A DNA stretch of 64,000 nt from positions 62,001 to 126,000 of the forward strand of contig JBMNVN010000005.1 in the NCBI GenBank assembly GCA_050946835.1, given 5' to 3'. The DNA comes from UBA1447 sp002329225 (lineage in GTDB: Bacteria > Bacillota > Clostridia > Oscillospirales > Acutalibacteraceae). A program made the position numbers and the translations under genes. Below, piece by piece: positions 52,501 to 61,173 of this stretch. The notes below the pieces were generated by a model. The model was not told the DNA's origin. It searched no databases and saw only the letters and a list, made by a program, of their open reading frames with translations. Within the stretch, counting starts at the first letter, position 1. Each line of letters begins with the position of its first letter.

Positions 52501-55500
52501 GGTGGCGGTTAAAGAGGTCTTGTCAATCGTCATGCCGGTTACGGGGTAGTTGGCGAAGGCTACAAATACCCCTCTTATTATCTGATTGCCGTAGTGATCC
52601 GTAGCGGTTAAGGTAATCAGAGCGCCCCCGGCCTTGTTGGCGGTGGGTTTTACCTTTCCGGTTTGGTCCACTTCCAGAGAACTGTCGCTGGAAGCCCAGA
52701 CAAGACTTGTATACATGGCATCGGAGGGAGTGAAACTGTGACCGAGCTGAATGCTCTGATTTTTGTATATCTGCCAAAGCTCAACTTTTCGGGAAATGTG
52801 GCTGGGTGCGGGGTTACCCTCGTAAAGAATGGTGAGGGACTCCATATGAACATAGGGCTGCAGAGCCTCATGTGTAGCGTAAAGAGCGGCTGTAGCGTCA
52901 TCAATTTCCTGCTGGGAATAACTTACCCCGTTATAAACATCCAGGGCATGGTTGTAAGCGTTTGTAAATGCGGTGCTTGTTGTATACTCATAATCTTGGG
53001 GGTTGATATTCAAAGAGTCGATATAGGCTATGGCGGCAGCCAAAGCCGTTTTATCCCCGTTTACGACTACATAACAGGTGCCCGTAACACCGCCGTCAAC
53101 ACTGGTTGCTGTTATAGTGGCGGAACCGGAGTCGACAAAGGAAACTCGGCCGTCCTGGGTGACGGGTACGGCTTCCGGATTGTCGCTGGACCAGATAACC
53201 GTCTGAATATCGGCGTCCGGGGTGCTAACCGTTCCTTCGGACTTTATTTTACAATCAATTTTTTGCGGAGTGTTGCCGATGCTGGCAGTTATGGAGGAGG
53301 GGGTCAAATCCACACGGGTGGCATTGTTTTTCGCAAAGGAAACATATACGCTGTCCGTAACCACACGGCCGTAGTAGGTGATGACCTTTACGGTAATAAT
53401 CGACCAGCAGGCGTTGTTTGAGGTGGGTTTACATACCCCGTCCTGGTTGACGCTTATCGACGAACTGCTGGAGGACCAGACAATGCTCTCATAGTAAGAG
53501 TCAAGCGGGCTCATACGCAGAGAAAGCTCTATAGTTTGATTGGTATAAATTCCCAACAAACCTACTTTTTCAGCTACATAATCGCCTGCGACATTATCCC
53601 CGTGCCAAATACTTACACTGTTTATGTATATGTACTCTTTGAGTGCCGAATAAGCAGTATTCAGTTGTGCGGTTGCGGCATCAATTTGGAGCTGAACCGC
53701 ATCGGGATCGTCATAGACCGCTTGAGCATGTTGCTGGGCGACAAACAAGTCGTTCCAGGTGGTAGGGGTATATCTTAAGTAGTCGAGGTTGGCATCGTTG
53801 ACCATGTCAAGAGCGGCCTTCAAAAGCTGTTTATTTATGCTGACAATTATGGAGCAACTGGCGGTGTGACCTCCGTCTCTGGTTATTGCATAGATAATGG
53901 CAGAGCCGGGGCCTACGCATGTAACAAGTCCGGAATCGTTTACAGTAGCGGCTGAAGGATTACTTGAGATCCACTGCACATCCGGTACGCTGGCAGCGCC
54001 TACTCCCACAGTTCCGACAGGTTCAACCGTTGCGTTGAGCTGGTAAGTTTCATGAACAAGGGCTGCGGAGATTGAAGTGGGCTCAAGGATAATGCCTGTG
54101 GCCGGTACCCGGGCAAAGGCAACATTCACGGTGTCGGTATAAACATTACCGATAAAATCCTCCGCCCTCACGGTAATAACCGAGCAACAGGGGTTGTTTG
54201 ATGTAGGCTGACACTTGCCGGTGGAGTCCACGCCGATGGAGGAGTTGCTTGAGGACCAGGTGACGGACTTGTAATCCGCATCAGCCGGCTCAATGGTGAA
54301 GGAAAACTGCATGGACTGATTGGCGTAGTTTGCTACAGTGCCGACCTTATAGGTTTTGTAATCGGGAGCCGGGCTGCCGTCAAAAGTTATGGTTATACCT
54401 TGCAGAGGTCTGTACTGATTAAGAGCGTTAAAAGTAACGGCTAAGTACTGGGCTGCTTCATCGCACTCCCTTTGAGTGGCAAGTTCGGTGCTCTGCACAA
54501 ACAGGGCCGCTTCAAGCGCTTGCAGAAAGACTTCAAAATCATCGGGATTATGATTCGCCGGATCCAATTCGGCTTGAACGACGATATCAATTATCTCGTT
54601 AAGTGCCGCTTTGTTAGCCCGTACTTTAACACTGCACACCGCTGTCTTAAAGCCGTCAATAGTGGTAACTGTAATATTTGTATCGCCGGGGCTGACGGCA
54701 GTAACAACACCTGCGTCGCTGACCGTTGCGATTGAGGTGTCCGCCGAAGTCCAGAAGACGTTTTTAATACTGGCTGAACCCATAGTCAAAAAGCCTTTGG
54801 GTTCTATGGACTCTGTAAGTTGATCCGATGTGCCTTCAAAAAGATTAAGACTTGTCTTATCAAGGGAAACGCCGGTGACCGGATAGTTGGCAAATGATAC
54901 TATAACTGAAGCCTTATAACCGCCGTCCTGTGAAGTTGCGGTAATTGTGGCGAAAGATGCCCTGTTCCTTGTCGGGGAGGCAACGCCGTTTTCGTCCACA
55001 GCCACATCTTCGGAATCGGAAGACCAGAACACTTTTTTGTTGGTGGCATCGGGCGGAGTGAAAACGGGGGTAAGTTGAGCCGTGGCGTTTTTGTAACTCT
55101 GGGAAAGAGGCACATGTATTGCCACATTAGGTGCCTCTGCAATAGCAAGACCGGTTACAAGGGTTCCCACAAAGACTCTGTAATAGGTCTTAACGGTTTC
55201 ATCGGTTTTGGCTATTACAGTAACGGTACCGCCCTCAAGGGGGGTAAGTACACCGTTGCGGTTTATTCTGGCAAGAGAGTTTTCGGCGGATGCTCCCGCA
55301 GTTGCGAAAACTTCAGTTACGCCGTCATCTGCGAGCAGTCCCCAAGTGATGACGGGTACCAGACGTGCCGGGAAAGTTCGGGCGTTCATCTGGGTCATAA
55401 CCCCGATAAGGGCTACTGAGGGACCGGTAATTTCTATTTCGGTAACAGTTGTAGCAACTTTACCCTTTACGGTTGCCCCGACGGAAACCGATATCCCGTC

Positions 55501-56838
55501 AAGCACGGCAGTTATAGTGGTATTTCTGCTGCCGATTGCCGAACCGGCGTCTCTGCCGGTTATTAAACCGGTGTCCCGGTTAACTCCTATATATTCCGGG
55601 TTGGCGCTGGTCCAAACCACTCCCTGGGAAGTAGCGCCGCGGGGTATGATGTTAGCTATGGCAAGCTGCTGTGTGCTGCCTTCCTGTACGGTTGTGGTGC
55701 CCGCTATTTCAAAACTCTGTACGGGCAGCTCCTGCACCACCTGAACCGTTACGGTATCGTTGGTGCGCAGTTTAAGCAGATAGTTCGCTACCGTAACAAT
55801 AGCGCCTTCGCTCCATTTAACCAAATTATCCGTTCCGGCAAGATAAAGCAAACCCCACAGGACGTATTTTACAACTGTATTGGAGATGGGCAAGCCGAGA
55901 GTGTTGGTTAAAAGATTTGCCACAACGCTTGCGACCTGTTCGGGATCCTGCTCGCCCACCAGTTCGGCCCATTTGACAATGTTGTCCATGAAGCCTTTGG
56001 CATCGGGGGAAGCCATAAGAACAACCTTTCCGGGGGCCTTGAAAGTGGCATGACCGTTTTCGGTAAAGTCTACAAAGTTTTTACCCTCTTTAACCGACCA
56101 GGTTACACCCATACGTACCCTGGCAGGGGTGGTGACACCCTGAAGTTGGATGGAGTAGCCCACCTCTACCGTTTTCGGAACCTGCGATTTGTTGGTTATT
56201 GTTGTACCGTTAGGGAAGAAGTCCGCAGTCAAAGAGGTTGACTTGGTGACAAGCACTCTCACCTCATCCGTTGCCAGAACTTCATTTTGAGCATTAAACA
56301 GGGTAACCTTAATTCCCGTGTCAAGCTTGTTAAGTTGTTCCCGTAAGGAATCAACAAGACGAGTGCGATAAGTTTCGGGGATGATGGTGGCGCCGTTCTC
56401 TACAACGTTGAGAATGCCTTCCGCATCCATGGCGTCTACATCCATCCCGTCAAACAGCGCTTCAATACCTTTAGCCAGTGTTTCGCCTATTATGGGTATC
56501 GGACGCACCTCGTTGTCAATCCAGTAGCGCAGTACTGCGCCCTTTGAACTGTCATGAGCACGCAGAAACCCGTTTTCATCAACGGAGGCGAGAATTGGAG
56601 TTTCGCTCTCCCAGACGAAGTAACCGCCTTCAGGCATGCTGCAGTCGATGAGCATCGCTGTTAGTTGCAGCGAATGACTCTCTTCCAAAACAATACGTTC
56701 GGTTACCGGGGCGCCGTCAGCATAGATATCAACCACATGGGTGACAATGCCCCCCGCCGCAAAAGCCGGGGAGATAATCCCCATTGCCAGCACGGCAACC
56801 AAAAAAATGCTTACAAACCGTTTGAGCGGTGCCTTCAT
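49531..56838 (-). CDS. Giant secreted BIG2/FIVAR repeat protein with C-terminal dockerin
   Basis: 2,435 residues from the ATG at 56838 (AAGGAG nine bases upstream). Signal peptide (about 1-27, ending SPAFAAG). Residues about 30-740 hold BIG2 Ig-like domains with an irregular insert; then six copies of a unit of about 257 residues, spaced 763-780 bases: one FIVAR-like helical module (NKxxL start, near residues 742, 1002, 1260, 1517, 1776, 2031) plus two BIG2 domains with the recurring VTGVSLDKTS and ANYPVTG motifs. The end (about 2365-2430) is a dockerin with two calcium loops, DANGDGKVNGED and DLNNNGKVDSSD. It should be a cell-surface or complex-bound adhesin or scaffold; no catalytic domain is visible. 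No cohesin gene is in the window. Confidence 0.9.
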   Translation of the reverse strand: MKAPLKRFVSIFLVAVLAMGIISPAFAAGGIVTHVVDIYADGAPVTERIVLEESHSLQLTAMLIDCSMPEGGYFVWESETPILASVDENGFLRAHDSSKGAVLRYWIDNEVRPIPIIGETLAKGIEALFDGMDVDAMDAEGILNVVENGATIIPETYRTRLVDSLREQLNKLDTGIKVTLFNAQNEVLATDEVRVLVTKSTSLTADFFPNGTTITNKSQVPKTVEVGYSIQLQGVTTPARVRMGVTWSVKEGKNFVDFTENGHATFKAPGKVVLMASPDAKGFMDNIVKWAELVGEQDPEQVASVVANLLTNTLGLPISNTVVKYVLWGLLYLAGTDNLVKWSEGAIVTVANYLLKLRTNDTVTVQVVQELPVQSFEIAGTTTVQEGSTQQLAIANIIPRGATSQGVVWTSANPEYIGVNRDTGLITGRDAGSAIGSRNTTITAVLDGISVSVGATVKGKVATTVTEIEITGPSVALIGVMTQMNARTFPARLVPVITWGLLADDGVTEVFATAGASAENSLARINRNGVLTPLEGGTVTVIAKTDETVKTYYRVFVGTLVTGLAIAEAPNVAIHVPLSQSYKNATAQLTPVFTPPDATNKKVFWSSDSEDVAVDENGVASPTRNRASFATITATSQDGGYKASVIVSFANYPVTGVSLDKTSLNLFEGTSDQLTESIEPKGFLTMGSASIKNVFWTSADTSIATVSDAGVVTAVSPGDTNITVTTIDGFKTAVCSVKVRANKAALNEIIDIVVQAELDPANHNPDDFEVFLQALEAALFVQSTELATQRECDEAAQYLAVTFNALNQYRPLQGITITFDGSPAPDYKTYKVGTVANYANQSMQFSFTIEPADADYKSVTWSSSNSSIGVDSTGKCQPTSNNPCCSVITVRAEDFIGNVYTDTVNVAFARVPATGIILEPTSISAALVHETYQLNATVEPVGTVGVGAASVPDVQWISSNPSAATVNDSGLVTCVGPGSAIIYAITRDGGHTASCSIIVSINKQLLKAALDMVNDANLDYLRYTPTTWNDLFVAQQHAQAVYDDPDAVQLQIDAATAQLNTAYSALKEYIYINSVSIWHGDNVAGDYVAEKVGLLGIYTNQTIELSLRMSPLDSYYESIVWSSSSSSISVNQDGVCKPTSNNACWSIITVKVITYYGRVVTDSVYVSFAKNNATRVDLTPSSITASIGNTPQKIDCKIKSEGTVSTPDADIQTVIWSSDNPEAVPVTQDGRVSFVDSGSATITATSVDGGVTGTCYVVVNGDKTALAAAIAYIDSLNINPQDYEYTTSTAFTNAYNHALDVYNGVSYSQQEIDDATAALYATHEALQPYVHMESLTILYEGNPAPSHISRKVELWQIYKNQSIQLGHSFTPSDAMYTSLVWASSDSSLEVDQTGKVKPTANKAGGALITLTATDHYGNQIIRGVFVAFANYPVTGMTIDKTSLTATVGDAPVTITASVTPTGVQGASVKKIYWTTSDASVAAVSQDGVVSYIDAGQCIITATTYDGGFTRTCPVTVYANKTALVNAINAITSLNLNPEQYTPDSWAVFAAAMEHAVEVQNIVFAKQSEVDSAKDDLLAAFDGLVMYVTIDAVRVTYSGAITNGYVTRDVPLTSTYQSQEIQLGYALFPADTTMGTIAWSSNSSSISVNENGLCKPTSNNACHAVITVTATDYKGNVRTNSINVAFANYPVTGVSVSPASIPDAIVGGSATLTATVSPTGTLGVGAANIKDVFWTSSDPEVASVNSNGQVSFLKAGTVSIIATSIDGGFEGVCTITISADKALLLVQLQAINNLNQTDYTPASWVAMMEIYNSAAAVYNDPLASQAQTDSATANLAAAYASLVNYVYVNSAAIAVNGVNQNGYVVVRVPKDSAYTSASVALGLITSPQNAMYSGVFWSSNNPAISVSQNGVAKPTSDAPCFATVTALITDHFGNTYTAKAVVAFVKVAAASITVTPTVINTGINSGTVQLTAVLTGEDGLTPDFPGIVWKSSNPAVASVNQNGLVTIGIGGMAIITASTQIGELSATCTVNVALDKSQLAAIINAVMMANYNPLDFTAASYTALADELANARAVYASPASDQETVDSATAALTAARDALVARVRINSIVITFNDSPAPSHISKKVELYQTYNSQSIQLGVTINPANAEHENLQWSSNSSSVVVDQNGLCKPAENKACTAVITVSTTDSFGQVFTDTVTVAFANYQVTGVSLDRTSLNFMYGDAPQTLTPSITPAGTIGGLGSASVKSVTWHSSNPDVATVDSNGTVTPRRPGSAVITCTTNDGGKQATCSVTVNGPQINAVAGSSVTVDRTRKYVYGVPEGTTDLSAYITNPYGSLAYTPNPQGLGTGSRIDVVYSGQVVDTYYLVIFGDANGDGKVNGEDAGFAAMAASYMLSLSDIQVFALDLNNNGKVDSSDAAKLEDAGLFIKQIDQLNPYA

Positions 56839-56873
56839 TAAAATCAACTCCTTATCAAGTACAAAAAATCAAA

Positions 56874-56897
56874 ATTATACTTATACAGTGTAAGTAT
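56874..56897 (-). promoter_or_regulatory. -10 box and overlapping dyad of the giant surface protein gene
   Basis: An exact TATAAT on the minus strand (56874-56879) overlaps a 21-bp imperfect dyad (56877-56897, ATACTTAyAC arms) that fills the spacer; the -35 region is poor. This arrangement suggests regulated transcription by a dimeric protein. Confidence 0.55.
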
Positions 56898-57018
56898 ATC
56901 ACAGCCTGAAGAAAAAACAATAATTAATTTAATATTTGATTATTAATGTTTAAATGTTTCATTAATTTACTACTGAATATTTTAAGCGTTTTGCGATAAA
57001 ATGGAGAGAAGCGAACGG

Positions 57019-57047
57019 TTGTAATGACAGAATCTGTCTGTTATAAT
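57019..57047 (+). promoter_or_regulatory. Promoter of the murL-murD2 operon with dyad in the spacer
   Basis: TTGTAA (57019-57024), 17-base spacer, TATAAT (57042-57047). The spacer contains a perfect dyad GACAGA-A-TCTGTC (57026-57038), a likely operator. Confidence 0.7.
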
Positions 57048-57071
57048 TTCAGTATGAAATGGGGGATTTTC

Positions 57072-58460
57072 TTGAAAAAGAATTTTTCAAGCCTCAGAAA
57101 AGAATATCCGCTGTTTTCTTACGATGGCTACAGCATCCGCCGTGAAGAAGGCGGAATTGTCTTGCGTTTTGATTTTTCCGTACCCGGCTTGTGCGAGTTC
57201 CGTCCTGAAACCGTAATAAAGACGGATAATTTGAAAATTCTCAATCATTTTGACTCCGTTCTTGCACAAAAAATCGCTTTTTCTCTCGGCATGGCGGAAG
57301 CCGTAAGTTATTGGAAATGTGTTTGTGCCCCCGTAATTTCGATTCCCTGCGGTTTTTTGACCGATGAGGATTTGCTGTGGTGGAAAAAGCTCTGGTTTAA
57401 CGGGTTGGGAGAATTCTTTTACAAGAATAATATTGAAACAACCGAAGATAATTTTGTCAGCATTAAAGTCCGGGAGTTAGTCGCGGACATGCCTGCACTC
57501 GAAAAGAAACAGAGCTTTTTATCTTCCGCACTCAACTTAATCCCTGTGGGCGGGGGAAAAGATTCCTGTGTAAGTTTAAACCTGTTGGCCGAGATGAAAG
57601 AAAAGAACATCTGCTTTACCCTAAATGACCAGCCTGCAAGGGAAGAAACGGCCGCCGCTGCAGGCTACGGCCCCGAGAAAATTCTTAGAACTTACCGCAC
57701 CGTTGATTCGGAATTGCTCAGGCTGAATGCGGAAGGCTACCTTAACGGGCATACGCCTTTTTCTTCCGTTTTGGCTTTTTTAAGTTACTATTGTGCGTAT
57801 CTGACAGGTGCTGAAAATATCGTGCTGTCAAACGAAGCCAGCGCCAACGAGGCAAGCGTTGCCGGCACGGATATAAATCACCAGTACTCAAAAAGCTACG
57901 CCTTTGAGGCCGATTTTACCGCCTACACAAGCCGAAACTTTTTGGATGAGATTCATTATTTCAGTTTGCTGCGTCCCTTTAACGAACTGCAAATTGCAAA
58001 GAAGTTCGCCTCTTTACAGAATTGCCACAAGGTGTTCCGAAGCTGTAATGCGGGCAGCAAGGCCAACATCTGGTGCGGCAGCTGTGCAAAGTGTTTGTTT
58101 GTGTTTCTTATTCTTTCACCTTTTTTATCGGAGGAATATTTGACGGAGATATTCGGTAAAAACATGTTAGGAGATGACAGTCTTTTACCCGAACTGCAGG
58201 CCTTGGCGGGAGTTTCGGAGAATAAGCCCTTTGAATGTGTGGGGACTGTCGAAGAGGTTCGTTGCGCAATCAGAATGACTTTGGAAAAATATGAAGCCCG
58301 GGGGCGGGAATTACCGGTATTGCTCAGAGCTTTTGATAAAGATATCTATGATGGAAGTCCGCAGGAATTGCTTGCCGCATTTAACCGTGAACACGGAGTT
58401 CCGGCAAAGTTCGAAAGATATGTGACGGAGATGCATAATGCCGTACGGGGAACTGATTGA
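57072..58460 (+). CDS. murL: UDP-MurNAc-L-Ala-L-Glu epimerase MurL
   Basis: 462 residues from the TTG at 57072, which has GGGGG six bases upstream and lies downstream of the predicted transcription start; an ATG at 57024 would fall inside the promoter. It has an ATP-pyrophosphatase-like P-loop VGGGKDSCVSL (about 158-168), the substrate region HTPFSSVLAFLSYYCAY, SNEASANEAS, and a Cys cluster WCGSCAKC (about 335-342). In Xanthomonas, MurL inverts the terminal L-Glu of UDP-MurNAc-dipeptide to D-Glu in an ATP-dependent way, after MurD2 has added L-Glu. The overlap with a MurD gene strongly supports the call. Confidence 0.78.
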   Translation: MKKNFSSLRKEYPLFSYDGYSIRREEGGIVLRFDFSVPGLCEFRPETVIKTDNLKILNHFDSVLAQKIAFSLGMAEAVSYWKCVCAPVISIPCGFLTDEDLLWWKKLWFNGLGEFFYKNNIETTEDNFVSIKVRELVADMPALEKKQSFLSSALNLIPVGGGKDSCVSLNLLAEMKEKNICFTLNDQPAREETAAAAGYGPEKILRTYRTVDSELLRLNAEGYLNGHTPFSSVLAFLSYYCAYLTGAENIVLSNEASANEASVAGTDINHQYSKSYAFEADFTAYTSRNFLDEIHYFSLLRPFNELQIAKKFASLQNCHKVFRSCNAGSKANIWCGSCAKCLFVFLILSPFLSEEYLTEIFGKNMLGDDSLLPELQALAGVSENKPFECVGTVEEVRCAIRMTLEKYEARGRELPVLLRAFDKDIYDGSPQELLAAFNREHGVPAKFERYVTEMHNAVRGTD

Positions 58461-59745
58461 GTATTTTAAAAACAAAAAAGTGCTGATGTTGGGTTTCGGC
58501 AGGGAAGGGCGGTCCACCTACCGTCTGCTGCGCCGTTTTTACCCCGATATGCCCTTGGGGATTGCCGACTTAAATGAGATAGAAGCCCCGGACAAAATTA
58601 CTGCCATTCATACCGGCGAGAAATACCTTGCCGCTATGGAGAATTATGAGCTGATAATGAAAAGTCCCGGCATCTCCATGCGGGGGATTAAAATACCTCC
58701 GGTTGTGGAAATTACCTGTCAGACGGATCTTTTTTTACGCTATGCCCCCTGCATAAAGGTCGGTATAACCGGCACTAAGGGGAAAACCACCACCTCAACG
58801 CTGATATTTGAAACCTTAATGGCGGGCGGCAAGCCGGCTGTTTTAATAGGCAATATAGGAATTCCGGTCTTTGACAGCCTTGACAACATTGAGGGGAGAA
58901 TTGCCGTTATTGAAATGTCTTCCCACCAGTTGGAGTTTTGTAAAGCGTCACCGCATGTAGCAGTTTTTACTAACCTTTACGAAGAACATCTGGATCATTA
59001 TGACTCCTTTGCCGCCTACGCCTCGGCAAAACTGAACATCGCACGGTTTCAGAGTGAAAAAGACTTTTTCATTTACGGTGACGAATTGGACGAAAATGAG
59101 CTTCTCGATTTCGGCCCGCTTAAGGGCACGCGTATTCCCATAAGGGCAGAAGAGGCTAAGGGACAGGTTTTTGAGGCGGCAAAGCTCAATGACCGCCTGC
59201 TGGGGAAGCATAACCGACTTAACATAATGTTTACCGCTGCAGCGGCAGGTTGCATGGGGGTGGGTGAGGCTGCTCTTATAAAAGCGGTGACCGATTTTAA
59301 AGGAATTGAACACCGAATGGAGCCGGTGGGCACTTTTAAAGGTATAAAATTCTTTAATGACAGTATTGCCACAATTCCCCAAGCGGTTCCGGTTGTTGTG
59401 GAAGCGTTAGGGGATGCCGATACTCTTATTTTGGGCGGAATGGACAGAGGAATTGATTACACGGATCTCATAACCTACTTGCAATCGGGTGCGGTAAAAA
59501 CTCTTGTTTGCTTGCCTGAGACAGGTTATGCAATCGGTAACGCCCTGCAAAAGACTTCCTCAAAGGCGGCCGTCGTTTATGCAAAGGATATGGAAGAAGC
59601 GGTACGTCACGCTTATAAATTAACGGCGGCGGGACAATCCTGTGTGCTTTGCCCCGCTGCCGCAAGCTATAATGTTTACAAAAACTTTGAACAGAGAGGT
59701 AACCACTACAAAGAACTGGTGCGGGCTTTAGGAAATAATGACTGA
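58438..59745 (+). CDS. murD2: MurD-type ligase, probably MurD2 (UDP-MurNAc-L-Ala : L-Glu ligase)
   Basis: A 435-residue Mur ligase: N-terminal Rossmann-like UDP domain (LMLGFGREGRSTYRLL), central P-loop GITGTKGKTT (about 109-118), EMSSHQLEF, HLDHYDS and the C-terminal DGGMDRG-like ILGGMDRGIDY. It reads NDSIATIP where standard MurD has NDSKATN, which I take as a sign of the MurD2 branch. GGAG precedes the ATG, inside the murL 3' end (23-base overlap), so the two are translated together. Standard MurD cannot be fully excluded. Confidence 0.78.
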   Translation: MPYGELIEYFKNKKVLMLGFGREGRSTYRLLRRFYPDMPLGIADLNEIEAPDKITAIHTGEKYLAAMENYELIMKSPGISMRGIKIPPVVEITCQTDLFLRYAPCIKVGITGTKGKTTTSTLIFETLMAGGKPAVLIGNIGIPVFDSLDNIEGRIAVIEMSSHQLEFCKASPHVAVFTNLYEEHLDHYDSFAAYASAKLNIARFQSEKDFFIYGDELDENELLDFGPLKGTRIPIRAEEAKGQVFEAAKLNDRLLGKHNRLNIMFTAAAAGCMGVGEAALIKAVTDFKGIEHRMEPVGTFKGIKFFNDSIATIPQAVPVVVEALGDADTLILGGMDRGIDYTDLITYLQSGAVKTLVCLPETGYAIGNALQKTSSKAAVVYAKDMEEAVRHAYKLTAAGQSCVLCPAAASYNVYKNFEQRGNHYKELVRALGNND

Positions 59746-60262
59746 AGAATTTGATTTGCCTGAAAGTGAAAAAGAAGTAGCCGCCGAAATTGACGCCCTT
59801 GTTTCGGATGACTTTAATTCGGCGCTTTCTTTCTGCGAAAGAATGCTGGAATATTACGAGAATTCAGGCAACCTCTCCCGCAGTGTCTCCGCCTGTTTTG
59901 CCCGTTGCCTTTGCTGTTTTCTGCTGCATAAAAAGAATAAGAGCAGGTTGCTGATCGTAATTGAGGAAAATGAAAAAATACGAACCGCCTTTTTCGGCAG
60001 GCTCAACACCCCAAAATACAGTCTGATATTTGTGCTTAAACGCATATTCAAAGGAAACAATACCGTAATGATACGGGAAGTGCTGGAACTTCTGGCAGAT
60101 AACCCTTTTCGGGATGATGAGGCAAAAGACTATTCGGACAGATGGTCGTTAAAGTTTGTTATAGAGCAGGCTTTGGCCGCACCGGAGGAGTATCTGAACT
60201 TGAGTTCCGAAAACCGGCAATTGATAAAATCATATTTGTCTGCTGCAACAAGTGAAAACTGA
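59738..60262 (+). CDS. Hypothetical helical protein cotranscribed with murL-murD2
   Basis: A 174-residue soluble, alpha-helical, acidic protein, with a Cys-rich helix (ACFARCLCCFLLH) near 47-60. The ATG overlaps the murD2 stop by 8 bases and has AGGA upstream. No family recognised; TPR-like helical packing is possible. Operon position suggests a cell-wall role, but nothing in the sequence shows it. Confidence 0.65.
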   Translation: MTEEFDLPESEKEVAAEIDALVSDDFNSALSFCERMLEYYENSGNLSRSVSACFARCLCCFLLHKKNKSRLLIVIEENEKIRTAFFGRLNTPKYSLIFVLKRIFKGNNTVMIREVLELLADNPFRDDEAKDYSDRWSLKFVIEQALAAPEEYLNLSSENRQLIKSYLSAATSEN

Positions 60263-60270
60263 CTGACGGA

Positions 60271-60306
60271 AAAACCGCCCTCCCGACAAAAATCGGAGGG
60301 CGGTTT
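60271..60306. terminator. Bidirectional terminator between the murL operon and lexA
   Basis: A 12-bp perfect arm, AAACCGCCCTCC with its complement GGAGGGCGGTTT, around CGACAAAAATC, with A's before and T's after. It serves both convergent genes. Confidence 0.85.
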
Positions 60307-60324
60307 CCGTATCGGGTCTGTCTG

Positions 60325-60924
60325 TCAGTTGTAGTGGCGGATTAATCCTATTACTTTGCCTTGAATTAAAACTTCTTCTTCGTCAAGTATGATGGGGCTG
60401 TAATCTTTGTTTTCCGGCTGAAGGCGTATGCGTCCGTTTTCACGGAAAAAAGTTTTTACGGTGGCCTCGTTATCCACAAGAGCGACTACTTTGTCCCTGT
60501 CGGAGGCTACATCGCTGTGTTCCACTACAACAATATCTCCGTCTAAAATGCCCGCATCACGCATGCTCTCACCGCGGACGCGCAGGGCAAAGAGGGAAAG
60601 TTCCCCTTTATAGTTGCCGGTGTAAGGTACGTAAGATTCAATGTTCTGTTCCGCCGTTATGGGTTCGCCGGCGGCAATTTGTCCTACAAGGGGCACGTGG
60701 ACAATACTTTCACAAACGCCGGAAACCTGAATGGATCGTTTAAGAAGAGGGTCGCGCTTGATATAGCCCGCTTCTTCAAGCACATCAAGTATTGATTGAA
60801 CGGAGGATGGAGAGCTTAACCCCACTGCGGCGCCGATCTCTCTTACGGTGGGGGGAGGGCCGTTTTGAGAGCGTTGAAGCAGATAGTCATAAACCTCTCG
60901 TTGTCTTTTGGTTATTTTTTTCAT
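60325..60924 (-). CDS. lexA: LexA SOS repressor
   Basis: A 199-residue protein: winged-helix N-domain with PTVREIGAAVGLSSPSSVQS, cleavage site Ala85-Gly86 in QIAAGEP, catalytic Ser120 in RGESM and Lys157 in ATVKTF. It represses DNA-damage genes and self-cleaves with RecA. An SOS-box-like sequence overlaps its own promoter, showing autoregulation. Confidence 0.95.
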   Translation of the reverse strand: MKKITKRQREVYDYLLQRSQNGPPPTVREIGAAVGLSSPSSVQSILDVLEEAGYIKRDPLLKRSIQVSGVCESIVHVPLVGQIAAGEPITAEQNIESYVPYTGNYKGELSLFALRVRGESMRDAGILDGDIVVVEHSDVASDRDKVVALVDNEATVKTFFRENGRIRLQPENKDYSPIILDEEEVLIQGKVIGLIRHYN

Positions 60925-60965
60925 AGCAGTTCCTCCCTTGTAATACCGCTTAATCTACCTGAATA

Positions 60966-61004
60966 ATCATAACACAAAAAAATAAAAAAGCAAACATTTG
61001 TTTG
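60966..61004 (-). promoter_or_regulatory. lexA promoter with overlapping SOS box
   Basis: TTGCTT (60988-60993), 16-base spacer, TATGAT (60966-60971) on the minus strand. The box CAAACATTTGTTTG (60991-61004) has perfect CAAAC/GTTTG arms, a relative of the Bacillota CGAAC-N4-GTTCG consensus, and covers the -35 element. Confidence 0.75.
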
Positions 61005-61173
61005 GCTCGAGGCCGGATTCTTAAGAAAAATTAAGAATTTATTAAGGAATTAGCAAAAATCCTTGAATAATGCTACTAAAAATGTTTTAATATTTCTAAT
61101 AAAATTATTATTATGTGCAAACAGACAATTTGAAAATTAATTTTTGAAGATTTTTAATTAAGGGGGAGTTGAG

